From the NCBI GenBank assembly GCA_000827495.1, contig KN817586.1, positions 150,722 through 214,721 on the forward strand: a stretch of DNA of 64,000 nt, given 5' to 3'. Origin of the DNA: Hypholoma sublateritium FD-334 SS-4. Taxonomy: Eukaryota; Basidiomycota; Agaricomycetes; Agaricales; Strophariaceae. The first letter of the stretch is position 1. Each line of letters opens with the position of its first letter. Positions 34,810 through 46,719 of the stretch are shown here, one piece after another. The translations under genes were made by a program, and so were the position numbers. The notes under the pieces are model-generated. The model saw only the letters and a list, made by a program, of their open reading frames with translations, was not told the origin of the DNA and made no database searches.

Positions 34810-36777
34810 TTAAGCCTTTTCGCCGGGAGCCACACTCGACATGCCCTCCGCCAGGCTGCGCGGGTCAACAATCCAGATCGCTGCGACGCCATCACGGTCG
34901 GCTGCCACGTCCACTGCGCCCGCGCCGTCGGGTACCAGTCGCCCAGCAACGCGCGCGGCCTTCAGCTCGCGCAGAACCGCTTTCACGCTCGAACGGTTCG
35001 CGGTAAGCGTCGTCCAGCCGAGCTCCGCGCCCCAGCGCATGCTCTGCACCGTGTGCGCCGTCAGCCGCGGGTTCGCCTTCGTCACCGCCGCACGCTGAAT
35101 CTCCGCCAAGGGCCCCGCGCCCGATATGGATGGGGCAGTGAGTGTCTCCTGCGCGAGGATGTCGGTGCAGACATGGCTCAGCGCGGCGCCGAAGGGCGAC
35201 CGCGCGCGTCGGGCGCGCGCTGCCGGGTCCGCAAGTGCCAGTACACCGGGGGACGGCGCCGTGTATATCTGGATGGGCAGCAGCGCAATGAACCCCGGGG
35301 CGAAGCGTGAGTCTTGCCAGTATAGCCGTTGCGCTTCCGCAAGGGGGATTGATGCCTCCCCGTCGGGGGCGAGGCAGAACAGCGCCCGCGCGCGGCGCTT
35401 CTCGTACACGCCGCCGATCTTCGCGACGATGCGCAGGCACCGCTCGCGCGCTTCCGCGGTCGTCCAGAAGGACACGCCAGCGAGCGCACCCGTGGCGGCA
35501 ATACGAGTGTGAAGCTCCTGCAGCAGGCCCGCGCTCATCTCCTGCAGCAGCTGGTTCGTCAGTGCGCGCGCGTGCGTGATGAGGTCGCGCGGGAGGTCGT
35601 TGATGTCCGTCTCGAGCGGTGCGTCAGGCGCGGCAGCGTCGCCGTTCGGCGCCTTCCCGGCCTGCACCTGCCGGCGCTGCTTCCACTCGCGATATTCCTG
35701 CGGAGGCACAAAGCGCCTGTTTGCCTCCTCGATCGTGCGCGGAAGCGGGGCGTGGGTGAGGTCGGATATGAGCGCGATGAGCACAGAGAGGTCGAGGTTG
35801 ATGTTGGGCGTGGGCGTGAAGGACGCCGGTTGTGGGACGGTGGGTGCAAGGGAGTGTAGTGCCGGCGCGAGGCTTGGACGTTCCCCGAGCTGGATATCAA
35901 CACCCATGTCTCGGAGGATGTTCACGGTCTGCGCGATGCGGGGATCGGGGACACTGCCGTCCTCGTTCGCGGTTGGGTTCAGACGCGTCAGACGGAGTGT
36001 GATTCTAGGTATACCGGTAGTTCCGTCGATGGGGTTGGCCTCTGCTGCCTTGAGCAGTGAGCGGCCCATGCGCAGAATAGAATTGTCGAATTCCTTTTGC
36101 GCCAGGGACGGGCGGCCGATGTTGTCCCACTGCGACTTTGCCAAGTCATCATCGTCATCATCGGAGTCGGTCAAGTATGAATCTATCTCACGGAATTCGG
36201 ATAGAATTCGTGAGTTTTTGACGCTGGACGTAGTGTAATCAGCCACCAGTTTATCAAACCGACGAATAACGCACGTATTGACCCTAATCCAACGCCGCCC
36301 GTTTTCCGCCACCACATCGACCTTGACACCCGCCTGACCTTGCTCGGTCCTCTTCCGTACTTTTTCTACCAGGCCTATATGGAACGTTTTAAATATTGAA
36401 ACCGTCGGCGGAGGCGCTGATACGACTTCGTTCCACACCGCGAGGAGATACGGCGCGTTCGTTGACAACGGTGGCATGTTAGCACAGTTTGGCCCTTCGA
36501 GAAACTACTGGACCCAGTATTAGCCATATGATAGCCTCAGGAAACAAGAAACTACCTTGTCGAGGACACCGAGGTCAACTCTGATGCTTTCCTTGAGTTT
36601 TTTGAGGCCTGGAATATTCTCCTGGTGCAGCCATTGATTTTCCTCAGTAGCTTCGTTCGTAAACTCGTAGGAAGAGTCGAGAATTGGGGGCCTTGCTGTG
36701 AGTGGCTTGAAATTGAGGATGTGATCGTGGATCTGAAGGAGTTGCTGTCGAATAGATTGGAGTTCGGGATGCGCCAT
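34810..36777 (-). CDS. DUF1308-family protein (C7orf25/UPF0415 type)
   Basis: Two exons, 36556-36777 and 34810-36504, join in frame: ATG 36777 (MAHPELQSIRQQ) runs to VLDK and splices to FLEGPNCANMPPLSTNAPYL, giving about 638 residues. The N-terminal part is the conserved helical region. The C-terminal DUF1308 domain has INLDLSVLIALISDLTHAPLP, FWTTAEARERCLRIVAKIGG, AAVTKANPRLTAHTVQSM and GWTTLTANRSSVKAVLREL. Animal relatives are uncharacterised. I recall a proposed likeness of this C-terminal domain to PIN-like nucleases, but have not verified it. GC-rich and intact. Confidence 0.85.
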
Positions 36778-37220
36778 GAAAGTTTTGAAAAGGATGAGCG
36801 GCAGGAAGAAGGAAAAAAATTGTGGAAAACAGTCTGTCATGATCACGGTCATGCGGCCCGACTCACCGCTGGCGTGATCAATGGGCGTCTAAGTAGTTAG
36901 TTGTTTTGAAATCCTATTGTATCATTATTTGGTTGATTTCGATGTGCAGTCCAAAGAGAATTGAGGACAATGCGCAAAGGTTCAGATTTCACGTACTTAA
37001 ACGCAGGCACAATACAGAAAATTTCAAGAAAATTTCAAGAAGATCAATCATTGAGCGATGATTTTCAAATTCGATGCAGTTTTTATTCAAGTATGTAGAT
37101 ACCAAGTAATCCGAGCTGGACAATAGCTAAAGAAGACTGATATATTCAAACCTTCTTTTCGTGGAATGACCAACTTCAAACAAAAACCATAAAGCCGAGT
37201 CGACGGGGATATCAAACAAT
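36778..37220. other. Intergenic upstream of DUF1308, downstream of GH7
   Basis: AT-rich; no coding region or repeat recognised. Confidence 0.4.
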
Positions 37221-38869
37221 TTACAGGCACTGGCTGTAGTAGGCGCTGCTGACTGTGCAAGTGCTACCAGCGGCGCAAACAGTAGGGCCGCTGTACCCAA
37301 TTCCACCGCCAGAGAAGAAATTTATTCGGTGCTCTGTATCGAGGAAGGTAGAGTAGTGACGCACCATTGACCATATTCAGTCTGAGTGGCCCCGGGTGCG
37401 CTACTGGTAGTACTGCTGCTGGGCTTAGTGGTGGTAGTGCCGGTTCCGGGCGTGGTGGTACCGCCCGAGGTGCCGGAGAAGGTCGTGCCGATGTCGCCAA
37501 CCTTAATGTTCGAGAAGATGACGGACGCGCTGGCATTGTTCGCCTCGACATCTTTGGGGTCACCGGATGTGGTCACACAGGCACCGCGCGCGGCGCCGAG
37601 GCCCGTCGATGTGGTCGGGTAGGTCGAGTCCAGCCAGAGCATGTTCGCCACATGGTCGTCCCAAACGCTGAGCGCCAGGACCGTGCCATTGCGCAGACCG
37701 GCCTCCATACCCTTCATGCCACCCTTCGCCAGGAAGCTGTCGGTGTCGCCAAAGGCCTTCTTCTGGTCCATACAATATTGGGGCGAGCCCCGCGATGTTA
37801 GTCTTCGAGTTCTGGTATACCTTGCCGTCCTGGACGTAGATGCGACGGATCTCTGCGAGCGATCCAGCTGCTGTCCCGTCAGAGGTGATGAACTGGGTGA
37901 CGACGGTCATCTTCTTCTTGGTGTCGAGGGTGGCACCGGGGCCGAAGGTCTTGTCGCCCATGCGATAGGAATTGAAGTCGCAGCCATCGGGATCGCAGAC
38001 ACCGCCGTAGCGGTCTGTTGGAGTGTTGGAGGTAGTGCCGGTGCAGCGGTAAGGACCGGTGACTGTACAAGGATGGGGTGTGTAAGCGGTATCCATCGAA
38101 TTGGCCTCCCAGATATCCATTTCGTTACAGCAGGTGCCGTATTTGCCATTTCCAGCGTTGGCATCGTTAACAGGTGTCCATCCCTCGACATTTGCCTTTA
38201 AAAGGTGTTGGTCAATTGAAAATATGAAGAGATCATGTTGTCAAAACGCACCTCCCCGGCGATTAATTTCATGTCCGTGGGGCACTGAGAATCGCAGTAG
38301 CCGGTTCCGTACTTGGCACCAGCTTTGTTAGTGGGATACTTAGAAAGACCACCATCTTCATCCATCTCCGAGAAATAGAGGGCGCCATTGAGACCACAAG
38401 GAAGATTGGAAACGTCGACGTCGAAGGTGAACTCCTGGTTTGAAACCTTGAAAAGCTCGTATTTGGAGTCGCTATTCATCAGGTAGACGCGGGAGCCGAT
38501 GTTCTTGTTACTACCACTGCTGGTAACGAACCTGAGGGTGAGCGCGTTCCCACTGACTGAGATACCGTATGTGCCCGGATAGTCGGCGCCGTCAAGGGCA
38601 CAGTTGGCTGCACATGTCTTCCCATCGGGGCAGGCGGTGCTGTTCCATGTGTTTCCGGTGTAACAGTTGGTGTAGCCATCCTTAGCGTGAACCCAGCGCC
38701 AGTTAGAGTCGAGGACGACTTGACCAGCAGAAACGGTGGTGCATCCGCCGGCCTTGGTGCATCGTTGGAAAGGTAGTGCGGGGTGCGTTTCGGTCTGGTA
38801 GGTACCAACGAGCTGGCACCAAGCAATGGACACCAGTGAGAGGGCTAGGAGAGTTACTTTGTGAAACAT
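37221..38869 (-). pseudogene. GH7 cellobiohydrolase with CBM1, carrying two lesions
   Basis: ATG 38869 opens a signal peptide ([18 protein letters not shown]) and a mature start [16 protein letters not shown]. Exon 1 is 38252-38869 and exon 2 starts at 38195. The GH7 active-site segment [12 protein letters not shown] is intact (nucleophile and acid/base Glu with the intervening Asp), as are the Cys pattern and [22 protein letters not shown]. Two faults are seen. Near 37770-37776 the frame breaks between NIAGLA and [14 protein letters not shown], and about six residues expected there are missing. At 37309 the intron before the carbohydrate-binding module ends in GG, not AG, so the CBM1 ([17 protein letters not shown]..., 37221-37308) may not be spliced in. 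Read-through would stop soon after YGQ. Intact relatives release cellobiose from chain ends of crystalline cellulose. Confidence 0.8.
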
Positions 38870-40764
38870 TGCCAGTGTTAAAAACAGGTGGGGGTGACTG
38901 GGTAAAGTCATGGATCGAATTCACTCTACATTACTACGAGCGGGAACTTGAAGAGGAGAATGTCAGTAAATTATGCAGCCTGGGGCAGGCTCCTTTTCGG
39001 ATGGTCGCGTCTTGACGTCTGAACTTGTTGCCAAGCCCGTACGGTATATTCCACTGAACACGGGATATCGCTAAGGATTACGGAGTTTTCGATAGAAGGG
39101 TGATGATGGAAGTAGCAATGAAGAGTCAAACGATCAACGCCGCAGTCCTTTGCCTCCTGCAGTCTGTTGACGGGTTTGACATCAAATGTTCAACGGCAGG
39201 CGAAACCTAAAAATAAGCCGAGGAATAGGCGTGTAGTGATCCCTAAAAAATAAGCAACCGTGTAGACTGAACCTGTCGTGAACTATAATAATTCAGAGTT
39301 GCTAAATATGTCCAGATGAGAGTTAGCTATGAGTCTATACGAAAAACCAGGAAAACGCGAACCTCAAAGGCTTATTGAACAGATGCAGTTTACAGAGTTC
39401 CGCGGGGCAACTCCCGTTAATTTTCAGTGTTTTTCCGAAAGTACGGTGACAATAGGTCCGCCGAAAGATCCTCGCTTGCGTTGGCATATAAGTTCGTCTT
39501 GGCCCTTGGATCTGCGCAGCAAGCGCAGGTGAGCGCTCGCCATTGATGACCACTTGCAACGATAATCATGATTCGTGAAGATTTCTTGCTGGACCGGAAT
39601 ATCCCTGCAGAAACTACAAAATACCGAATCAGTCAAATAACGCAGACAATAATTCGTCAAGTACGATTTATCGAGCAGAGTTGTCGGATTCATAGCGTTG
39701 GCAGTACTCCGATGTGATAGTGGGTGAAATTTTGGTAGTAGAGAAACAGCCGAAAGGGGGTTACTGGGATATGACGAGAACAACGAGGTAGTCCACACGT
39801 CTGAGGCTAGGTTGTAATCGGCAAAGTGTCGGAAGAGAAAGGGCGTTCGTCTTGACAACAAATGGGAATGGTCGGTGTACTTGAGCAGCTTCGAGTTTCA
39901 GACATTGACCTTGATTCTACCCGTCGACATTTGTCTTCAGAAGCGTTGTTGAGCTAGAATTTGGAAGAGAACGTTTGGACATGTAGTCCGAATCCGACTA
40001 GGCAAACTTCCGATTCTGTTCTTAGTATATATGTTTCCAATTTGTTTCCGATCGTCCAAGCAAGGAGAGCCACGGGAGGGGCACGTAAAGGGACGAAGTA
40101 GGGAACATGACTCCGACGGAGTCTCCGGTAGTCTCCGGGTCACGCTCTCTGGACATTTTGGTTGCTCACGTGGATGCCATGGTTCAAATGGACCATCGAC
40201 ATCGATCCTCTATGTATATGAACTTTCTATACGGATGAGCAATATTCATGTCGTCTCCCGCTCTAGATTACTCATCTGTTTCGGCTTCATGAAAGCAAAC
40301 CAGGTAAATTCTGGCGTCCATACACCCTTCATGCCAAAAATCTCGAAAATTGGTGGCAGTTCCAAGTCTCGACTTGTTTGCGGCTTATCGAACGAAAGCT
40401 TTTTATTCATGGCTCATTCAAGCCTCGGCCTCCTTTTAATTTGAAACACTGTCAATTATTCCCCTCTCATCGCACGTACAACCAACCCGCTTTGCTTCAA
40501 CTTTCCTCCTACTGGTCAATTTGCCGCCCGCTGGCCTTTCGACGATTGAGTGGATTGCATCGATCCCTCACCATTTCACGTCGGTGTCATTATATACCAT
40601 ATACCATACTTATATGTAGCACTTATTTTGAGTGGTCATGACATGCTTAAAGCATATAAAGACAGCAATAAGATTTATGTCGGTCTAAGGTAACTTGTCT
40701 TGAGCTGACCGTCCATGGATGTCAACGAATATGTGCATGTTGGACAACTTGAACTTCTGCCATT
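38870..40764. other. Intergenic between GH7 and DUF6533 genes
   Basis: A TATA-like site (minus strand, about 39040-39048) is about 175 bases upstream of the GH7 start. Minus ORF 39424-39861 and plus ORF 40031-40444 have no recognised domain. No repeat seen. Confidence 0.4.
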
Positions 40765-42087
40765 TTATTCGTAGAACGACGTCAGGTATACCTCGTCATC
40801 GGAGTCGTAAAGCATGTATCCCGGCTCCTCGCTGCCTATGGTTCGACAGGCGGACTGCTGTCGCATTTGACGTCGGCGCATGCTCTTGACCGTTAACCTT
40901 CGCATATTCAAGATGAGCCTCGACGCCTAATAACCATTGGATAGAAGTCAGAATCAAGTCAGGGAGCTAGAATATGGGATACACACTCCGGCGGAAATCA
41001 ATGTGATATACCAGCTAGATCACAAAAGGAGGTAAGTAATTGTGTTTTCCAAGAATCCGAGGACGCACGCAAAAGCTGCTTGTCCAATTCCGCGGTCAAA
41101 CGTGCGGAAGAGCTCATAATGTACCATCATCACGACCAACAACGCTAAAATGCTATTGAGTTTGACATAATATACAGAGAGCAAGTTCTCGCACCGACGA
41201 TGAGCAGAAAGGCAACCACGCCCTCCTTTAGCATTAATGCAGTTAGAGGTGTGCGTGACCCTCGGCGGAGGAGCAGGCCATTCATGCTCAAAATAAAAAT
41301 GATGAATTGGAAACTTCCAGCGCCCAATCTAAGGAAGTTGATCAGGATCTGACGTTTACGTGGCAAACAATTTGCCTTCATACCCAAATTGAATAAAAAT
41401 GGACTTTTCGACCACGGGGGGCTTGCAATCAACTCCATTCACAAGGCGGACAAGCATACGGGCTGTGGCAGTGGATTCGAGTGCGAAAGAAACGGCGAAG
41501 ACTGCGCCGAAGACAAGTTTCGCATGGCGACCTTGACTATAAAGGGCATACACTGACGACCATACAAGTATATCAACTAGAAGATAGGGAAGCAGATTGT
41601 AGACAGGCACTTACCCCGGATGAGTAGGATAATCTCAACCATCGTTAATGTTATCTGCGCAAGTAAAATTCTGAGCATGAAGACAGAGGTGCAATCTGCG
41701 TGTGTAGCATGTCCAACTTGGTACGACATGACTTCGCTCGTTCTAGAGTGGAAGTACATGAATCTTCCATCTACCAGGATATTGGGTATGAATCGTGTGC
41801 TCTTACATTTGAGCTATCAAAAGCCCATACCGCGAAGCAAAGTATAGTGATTTCACCGAGTTGATTCTACCCCTGGGAGTTGGTGGGTGCAGCGTTAGAA
41901 ATATATCAAAGAAGTCGGCGTAGCACATGAGACGTACTTCCACAAATATTCTACTTCGTCACTCCAATGAATCGCTAGCTCCCAAATCTGGACAGCGAAG
42001 GCCGAAACTGTAGGCAGGGTTTATCGTCCAAAGTATAGCCATATACCACGAGTTCCACGTACGCGATACGGGCCCAGGAAACTGCAT
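40765..42087 (-). CDS. DUF6533-domain multi-pass membrane protein
   Basis: Nine exons splice in frame to about 285 residues: 42063-42087, 41938-42007, 41807-41872, 41615-41742, 41384-41552, 41195-41328, 41069-41144, 40987-41014 and 40765-40926. The N-terminus forms the DUF6533 signature: IWELAIHWSDEVEYLWK, then LYFASRYGLLIAQ. Helices follow (LRILLAQITLTMVEIILLIR, VFGAVFAVSFALESTATA, FQFIIFILSMNGLLL, VVAFLLIVALLVVMMV). The end is typical of the family, SAGASRLILNMRRL followed by a short polar tail. DUF6533 proteins are strongly expanded in agaricomycetes and have no established function; a receptor-like role is only inferred from topology. All splice sites are GT-AG and the frame is intact. 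Confidence 0.85.
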
Positions 42088-42979
42088 GGTACTGAGGAAG
42101 TTTACTGGGGACATTAGTCAATGTGCACCAGCGCGCTCAATGCTGGTTACCGTTCAATTAAATTCAGGCTGTTGTTCGGCTGTTGGGACGTGACTACAGT
42201 GAGAAGCAGGAAATGAGTGAACGAGCTGAAATTGCTCTTTTATGGTGGATAAGGCGATTGGGAAGGACGGGAAGGACAACGAAGCGGAGAGGAACATTGT
42301 AAGTTGAGGTTTGAGAGAGAGAGAGAAAGGTCCGCCGTTACCCGTATCCCCATACTAATTGATCCAGGCACACATCATTTTGCAAGTGCCTCCGCGCCAC
42401 ATTCTGAGTTGCAGAAACCAAAGTCCGACCTAGGGTAAGTACTTACTTAAATCCCTCGTGTAAGTACAAACCATTGGCCCGCGCGCAGCGAGCAGATGAA
42501 CACATGCCAGGCCCGAGGCTTATTGATTGCATGCGCTAATTTGTCACATGAGGAAGTGCTTTCCATTATTCTTCCAACTTTTGTCCCAGGGCACAAGGAG
42601 CGCCCGTACTAACGATGATTCCGTACATAAACGGATCGTGAGATGCAGTTTCCGACTTATCGTCCAACCTCAAAGTTTCTTGCTTGCAAATTTCATAGGA
42701 TTTCTTTCTATCACGGGAAATCGTTCACGTTGAATCAACAGGAAATTGCACGTACCGACCAGCTCAGCCCAGGCTCAGCCATTCAAGATCTGGCATTGAA
42801 TATCTTGACAACACAGTACGGCAAGGGTCTAGTGTGGGCTCCGCGTGTTGGATACCAGCTTAGAGTCTTATTCAATTGGGAGCCAGAGAAGAACGCCATC
42901 AGAATGTGTTATGAATACAATATTTGGAATCTAAATGCAATTTATACCGTCCCTCCTCCATCGACCGTACTTTAATCCT
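42088..42979. other. Intergenic between CSE1 and DUF6533 genes
   Basis: A plus-strand frame (42643-42975) has no recognised domain and lies in the 3' flank of CSE1. A short purine-rich run (gagagagagaga-like) is at about 42312-42330. Confidence 0.35.
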
Positions 42980-45900
42980 TCACTGGATCCTGCCGCCCTC
43001 CGCCGACGCGATTAACGCCTGCACCTTCGGACCGTACCGTGCTGTCAGCTTCTCCAGCTCCTGTTGCAGGTACCGCAGAGGGTTCTGCACGTACGCGACG
43101 GGGTCCACCTCGGCCGTCTCGGATGCCACTAAGCGCGAGTAAGCCGCCTGGTAACCCGCTGTCTGCTCCTCAAAGTCAATCACGGTGATCGCGGCATCGC
43201 CTGCGTCCGCGGGCTTCTGGTCGAAGTACTGGCGCTCCGTGAACAATTTGCCCAACGCGGAGTACACCACGGACCTGGAAAGTGAGGCGAGGTTAGTCAG
43301 AGGGGTATGGATGGATAACGGGGTGATGCGTACCAGGCGCGTACGGACGGCTCGTCGAGCATGAGGGTGCTGTGGCACAGGAGGCGCGTGATGCCGACGA
43401 CGGCGAGCTTTCGCTCTTTGTGCGGGAATTTGGGCGCTTGCGGGGCCACAAAATTAGTCAAAATCTGATGCCAGAGTCTGCAGTAATGTTATTACGTGTC
43501 CTGGTGGGCGCAAGTGGGGACGACGTACTGGGGCTGGATCCCTTCGACGGTCGTAATGATGAAATCGGGGGTGATGCCGTCGACGTTCACCGCCAATATG
43601 TACAAGAAGAACTTGGCAAAAAGATATGTAAACTTGTCAGTCTTGTTAGTGTGCATGCGCGTCAAAAGGCTGAGGAAGATTGGCTTCAGGTATTGTTGGA
43701 GGTTCGCACTAGGCAACCAAAACGCGATCAGTCATGCCTTGAACGACAATGAAAATAGGAAGGACGCACGGCTTGACGCAGGTGATGACGGCCTGCAACA
43801 GCTCGATACCCCACGCATCATTCAGTTTCGATGGAATTAAGCGCTGTTGGACCACGGCGAGCACCGACGCCACTTGGCCCGAGACGAACATCTGCTCATT
43901 GTCCTGGGACAGGAACGCTTTGAGCAGCCGCACCAGGCCAGGAATGCTACCCTTTTGTTGCCACATCGCAGGTGTAAGAAGAATGGGGAGGAGGCTCCGG
44001 TATTCGGCAGGAACTGGCCCCCCATTGTGGAACTCGAGCATCTGTGCAAGGACCTGGAAGACAAATGGTATATATTCTAAGCCAGGGAGCGAGGTGGGAC
44101 ACGATGATTAGCTGCGCATGCCAGCAAGAGAATATGGACATACGATCAATGTCCTGCTGAAGAATTATGGTGAAAGGACCAAAGAGGGCCCGCTCGAACG
44201 CAGGTAATGTCACGGGGGAGCCAGCGACGATGAATCTAGGATAAACTTTGAGCGGAAATAGGAATATGAAAGAAAGTCGGCGCCAACCTCATCAAACCCG
44301 ATATGCTCTCGAAGATGTATTGATCGAATAGAGGGTTGCTGGGGTTCTTTGAGATGACGCCGAGGATTGTGACAAGCCGCTCCAGAACGCGTGCATATCC
44401 CGGTGTGAGTGTCTGGCGCGCAGTCACGATAATCCGCATGGTACCTTCGAACCATGTCAGAGGATCGAAAAGGTGGTATGGAAGAAGACGTACATTTCAT
44501 GAGATGGTCATTTTCCGCGACTTTTTCGGGGGTACGGGCTGCCTCGATCCGTGTTAATAGCGCATCCACCAACTCCAAAGCAGAATCGTGGATGTCAGCT
44601 TGTGCGAAGCTATTCAAAACGAGCCATTGTGAGTCATCATAAGTATATATAAATCACAAAGAGCGCTAAACTTACAGGAGTTGATTGTTCTGTTTGATGG
44701 ATAGGATACGATCGATGGTGATGGCGGAGTAGGTATAAGTAACATAGTTTTCTGAATTGAGATGTCGACTAAGGAGAGGGAGGACGGAGAGAAGCTGGGG
44801 TTTCGTGAGCTGCAAACGTTATAAAAGAAGACGTTAGACTGCTGGATGTAGACCTTTGCGCAGGAATGCTATCACCTGGTTGCGGAACGTATACAAGAAG
44901 CGAATAGCGTCAACTTGCAGGATGGGGTGTACGGTCCCAGATGCCGTTTGAAGGTCATGAAAAACATGATCTGAGAAAAACTTCACGACGTCGACCAACG
45001 CATTGGTCGACGTAACACCGTGCTGGATAGTACCATACCGCAGTTGGGTCAATGACAATAAGTGTAGAAATAAAAACTTACCTGCGTGGTTGAGCCCCTT
45101 GTAGCAACTGCTGTCAGTAGATAGACAGCACTATCCTTAGCCTTCCAGTTTTCCTCTTTATTGGCCGCGTACTCCTCTAGGCCTGTATTAATCCAGGAAC
45201 CCACGATCTCCGTCGCCTCCGAATCGTACCCACTGCCCACCAACGCCTGCAGCACATCAGCTGCCGCCTGCCGGCGTGTAGCTAAATCGGTACCGGTTGC
45301 CGACACAGCGAGATCTAAGCGGATGAATTCCAGCGGATCGTCTTCGAATTGCTCAACGTCGTGCTCGCGAAGAGCAACATTGGGGACAACAACGCCTTGG
45401 ACAAGGGAGGAGATGGTTTCTCTGGAAGAAAAGAGAGATTTGTAGTACCCCGAGCGGATGGCTGTAGATATGAATCGTAATGATTGAGATACAAACTAAA
45501 TGGGAAATCAACACATAAGTGCAAGGAACAAGGTTTAGATCACTGACAGCGTCATCTCCCACTCCAGGTAGTTTGTTGGAGCCTACAAGTGACCATACAC
45601 TTTGCACAAGTGTCTCCACAGCTGGCGTCTTCTGTAATTGTTCAGGATAGAGTTTGATGAAGAGCTACACCGGATTTTAAGGCTACTAATCATATGGTCG
45701 TGTAACAGAACTTACCTCCGCAGTCTCCAGAATTCCAGTCTTGATTTGGGCAGGTAATGAAGCGGTCGTGTCTTCGGGCTGAAAAGTGGGATTGATCACA
45801 ATGGGGGCTCTGAACGATCAAATCACATACGTCGTTTGGAAGTTCAATGGGATCCCACAAAAGGAGGGCCTGGAACCACCCAGTACCAGGTCCGAAGAAT

Positions 45901-46719
45901 TCTTCGTGGCTATCTTCAATCGCAGGGGGGAGATCTTGGCAGCTAAAATCGTAATAGACATCGACCAGAAGAACCATCGCTTGAGCTAGAAGAGCATAAT
46001 TCTCTGTCGGTGACGTCAGCGCTGGGTTTGGGCTAGGCTTGGTGAGTAGGAGAGTGGCGGTCTGGCGGAAGAGCTGCATAAAAGGATCCATAAATCGGGA
46101 GAGTACGAAGTTAATTTCTGTAAACAGTTCATCGGATCGAACATGAGCACGCCACTGCTGGAATATGGAATGTGCCGTTTGCAGAACGCCGATGTTTATA
46201 TTATAGTTTGTTGCTGAAAGAGACGCCACAAGTTGCTGCATCGGAAAGGAAATGAGTCAAGATAGCTTGCCTTAAGGAACGTAAGAACGGACATCAATGA
46301 GATTCTCCCATTTGACAGGAAAATCAAGCTGTGCGATCAACGAAACGGATTCGGCCACTTGGGCACGTATGGCTTTGTCTTGAGGTGCAGATAGAGCAAG
46401 CATTGCAGGAACTAGATCTGCGCGTAACGCTGCCTTATCCTGCTCGGCGAGAGGTTGTACGTCCTACATCGATCACTGTTATATCAGTTTCCTAAAATCC
46501 GTCGATGAAACACACCTCTTCCCATCTGAGTTTTGTAATATTCTTCAAGTAAATGCTTCCTGACAGTCTCACAGCGCGATCCGCTGAAGGCTCGAGCACA
46601 AGACGCAGAAGATGCGTCAGAAAGCCGGGCTGAGTGCTGAAAGCACTCAGGTTTTGTTCGGCCTGTTTCCTGCTTTCCGGGTTGAGGGAAGCGAGGAGAA
46701 GAGATGACAGATCTGCCAT
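42980..46719 (-). CDS. CSE1: Exportin-2 / importin-alpha re-exporter
   Basis: Fifteen exons splice in frame to about 981 residues (yeast Cse1 is 960): 46516-46719, 46293-46463, 45831-46235, 45716-45778, 45548-45664, 45082-45495, 44876-45022, 44676-44809, 44494-44609, 44288-44444, 44144-44235, 43770-44076, 43529-43708, 43334-43477 and 42980-43274. ATG 46719 begins the importin-beta-like N-terminus (LNPESRKQAEQNLSAF, RLSGSIYLKNITKLRW). Cse1 landmarks follow: FPVKWENLID, VLQTAHSIFQQWRAH, YYDFSCQDLPPAIEDS, EQFEDDPLEFIRLDL and ENYVTYTYSAITIDRIL. The C-terminal HEAT repeats end in KVQALIASAEGGRIQ. It returns importin-alpha to the cytoplasm with RanGTP. One intron (46236-46292) starts with the less usual gtccgt. 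Intact. Confidence 0.95.

Noticed and set aside
35064..36238. Several long plus-strand ORFs (34783-35310, 35126-35512, 35576-36238)
   Set aside because: Shadows of the GC-rich DUF1308 gene on the opposite strand.
42643..42975. Plus-strand 110-codon ORF downstream of CSE1
   Set aside because: No domain, ordinary composition for chance, in the 3' flank of a well-defined gene.
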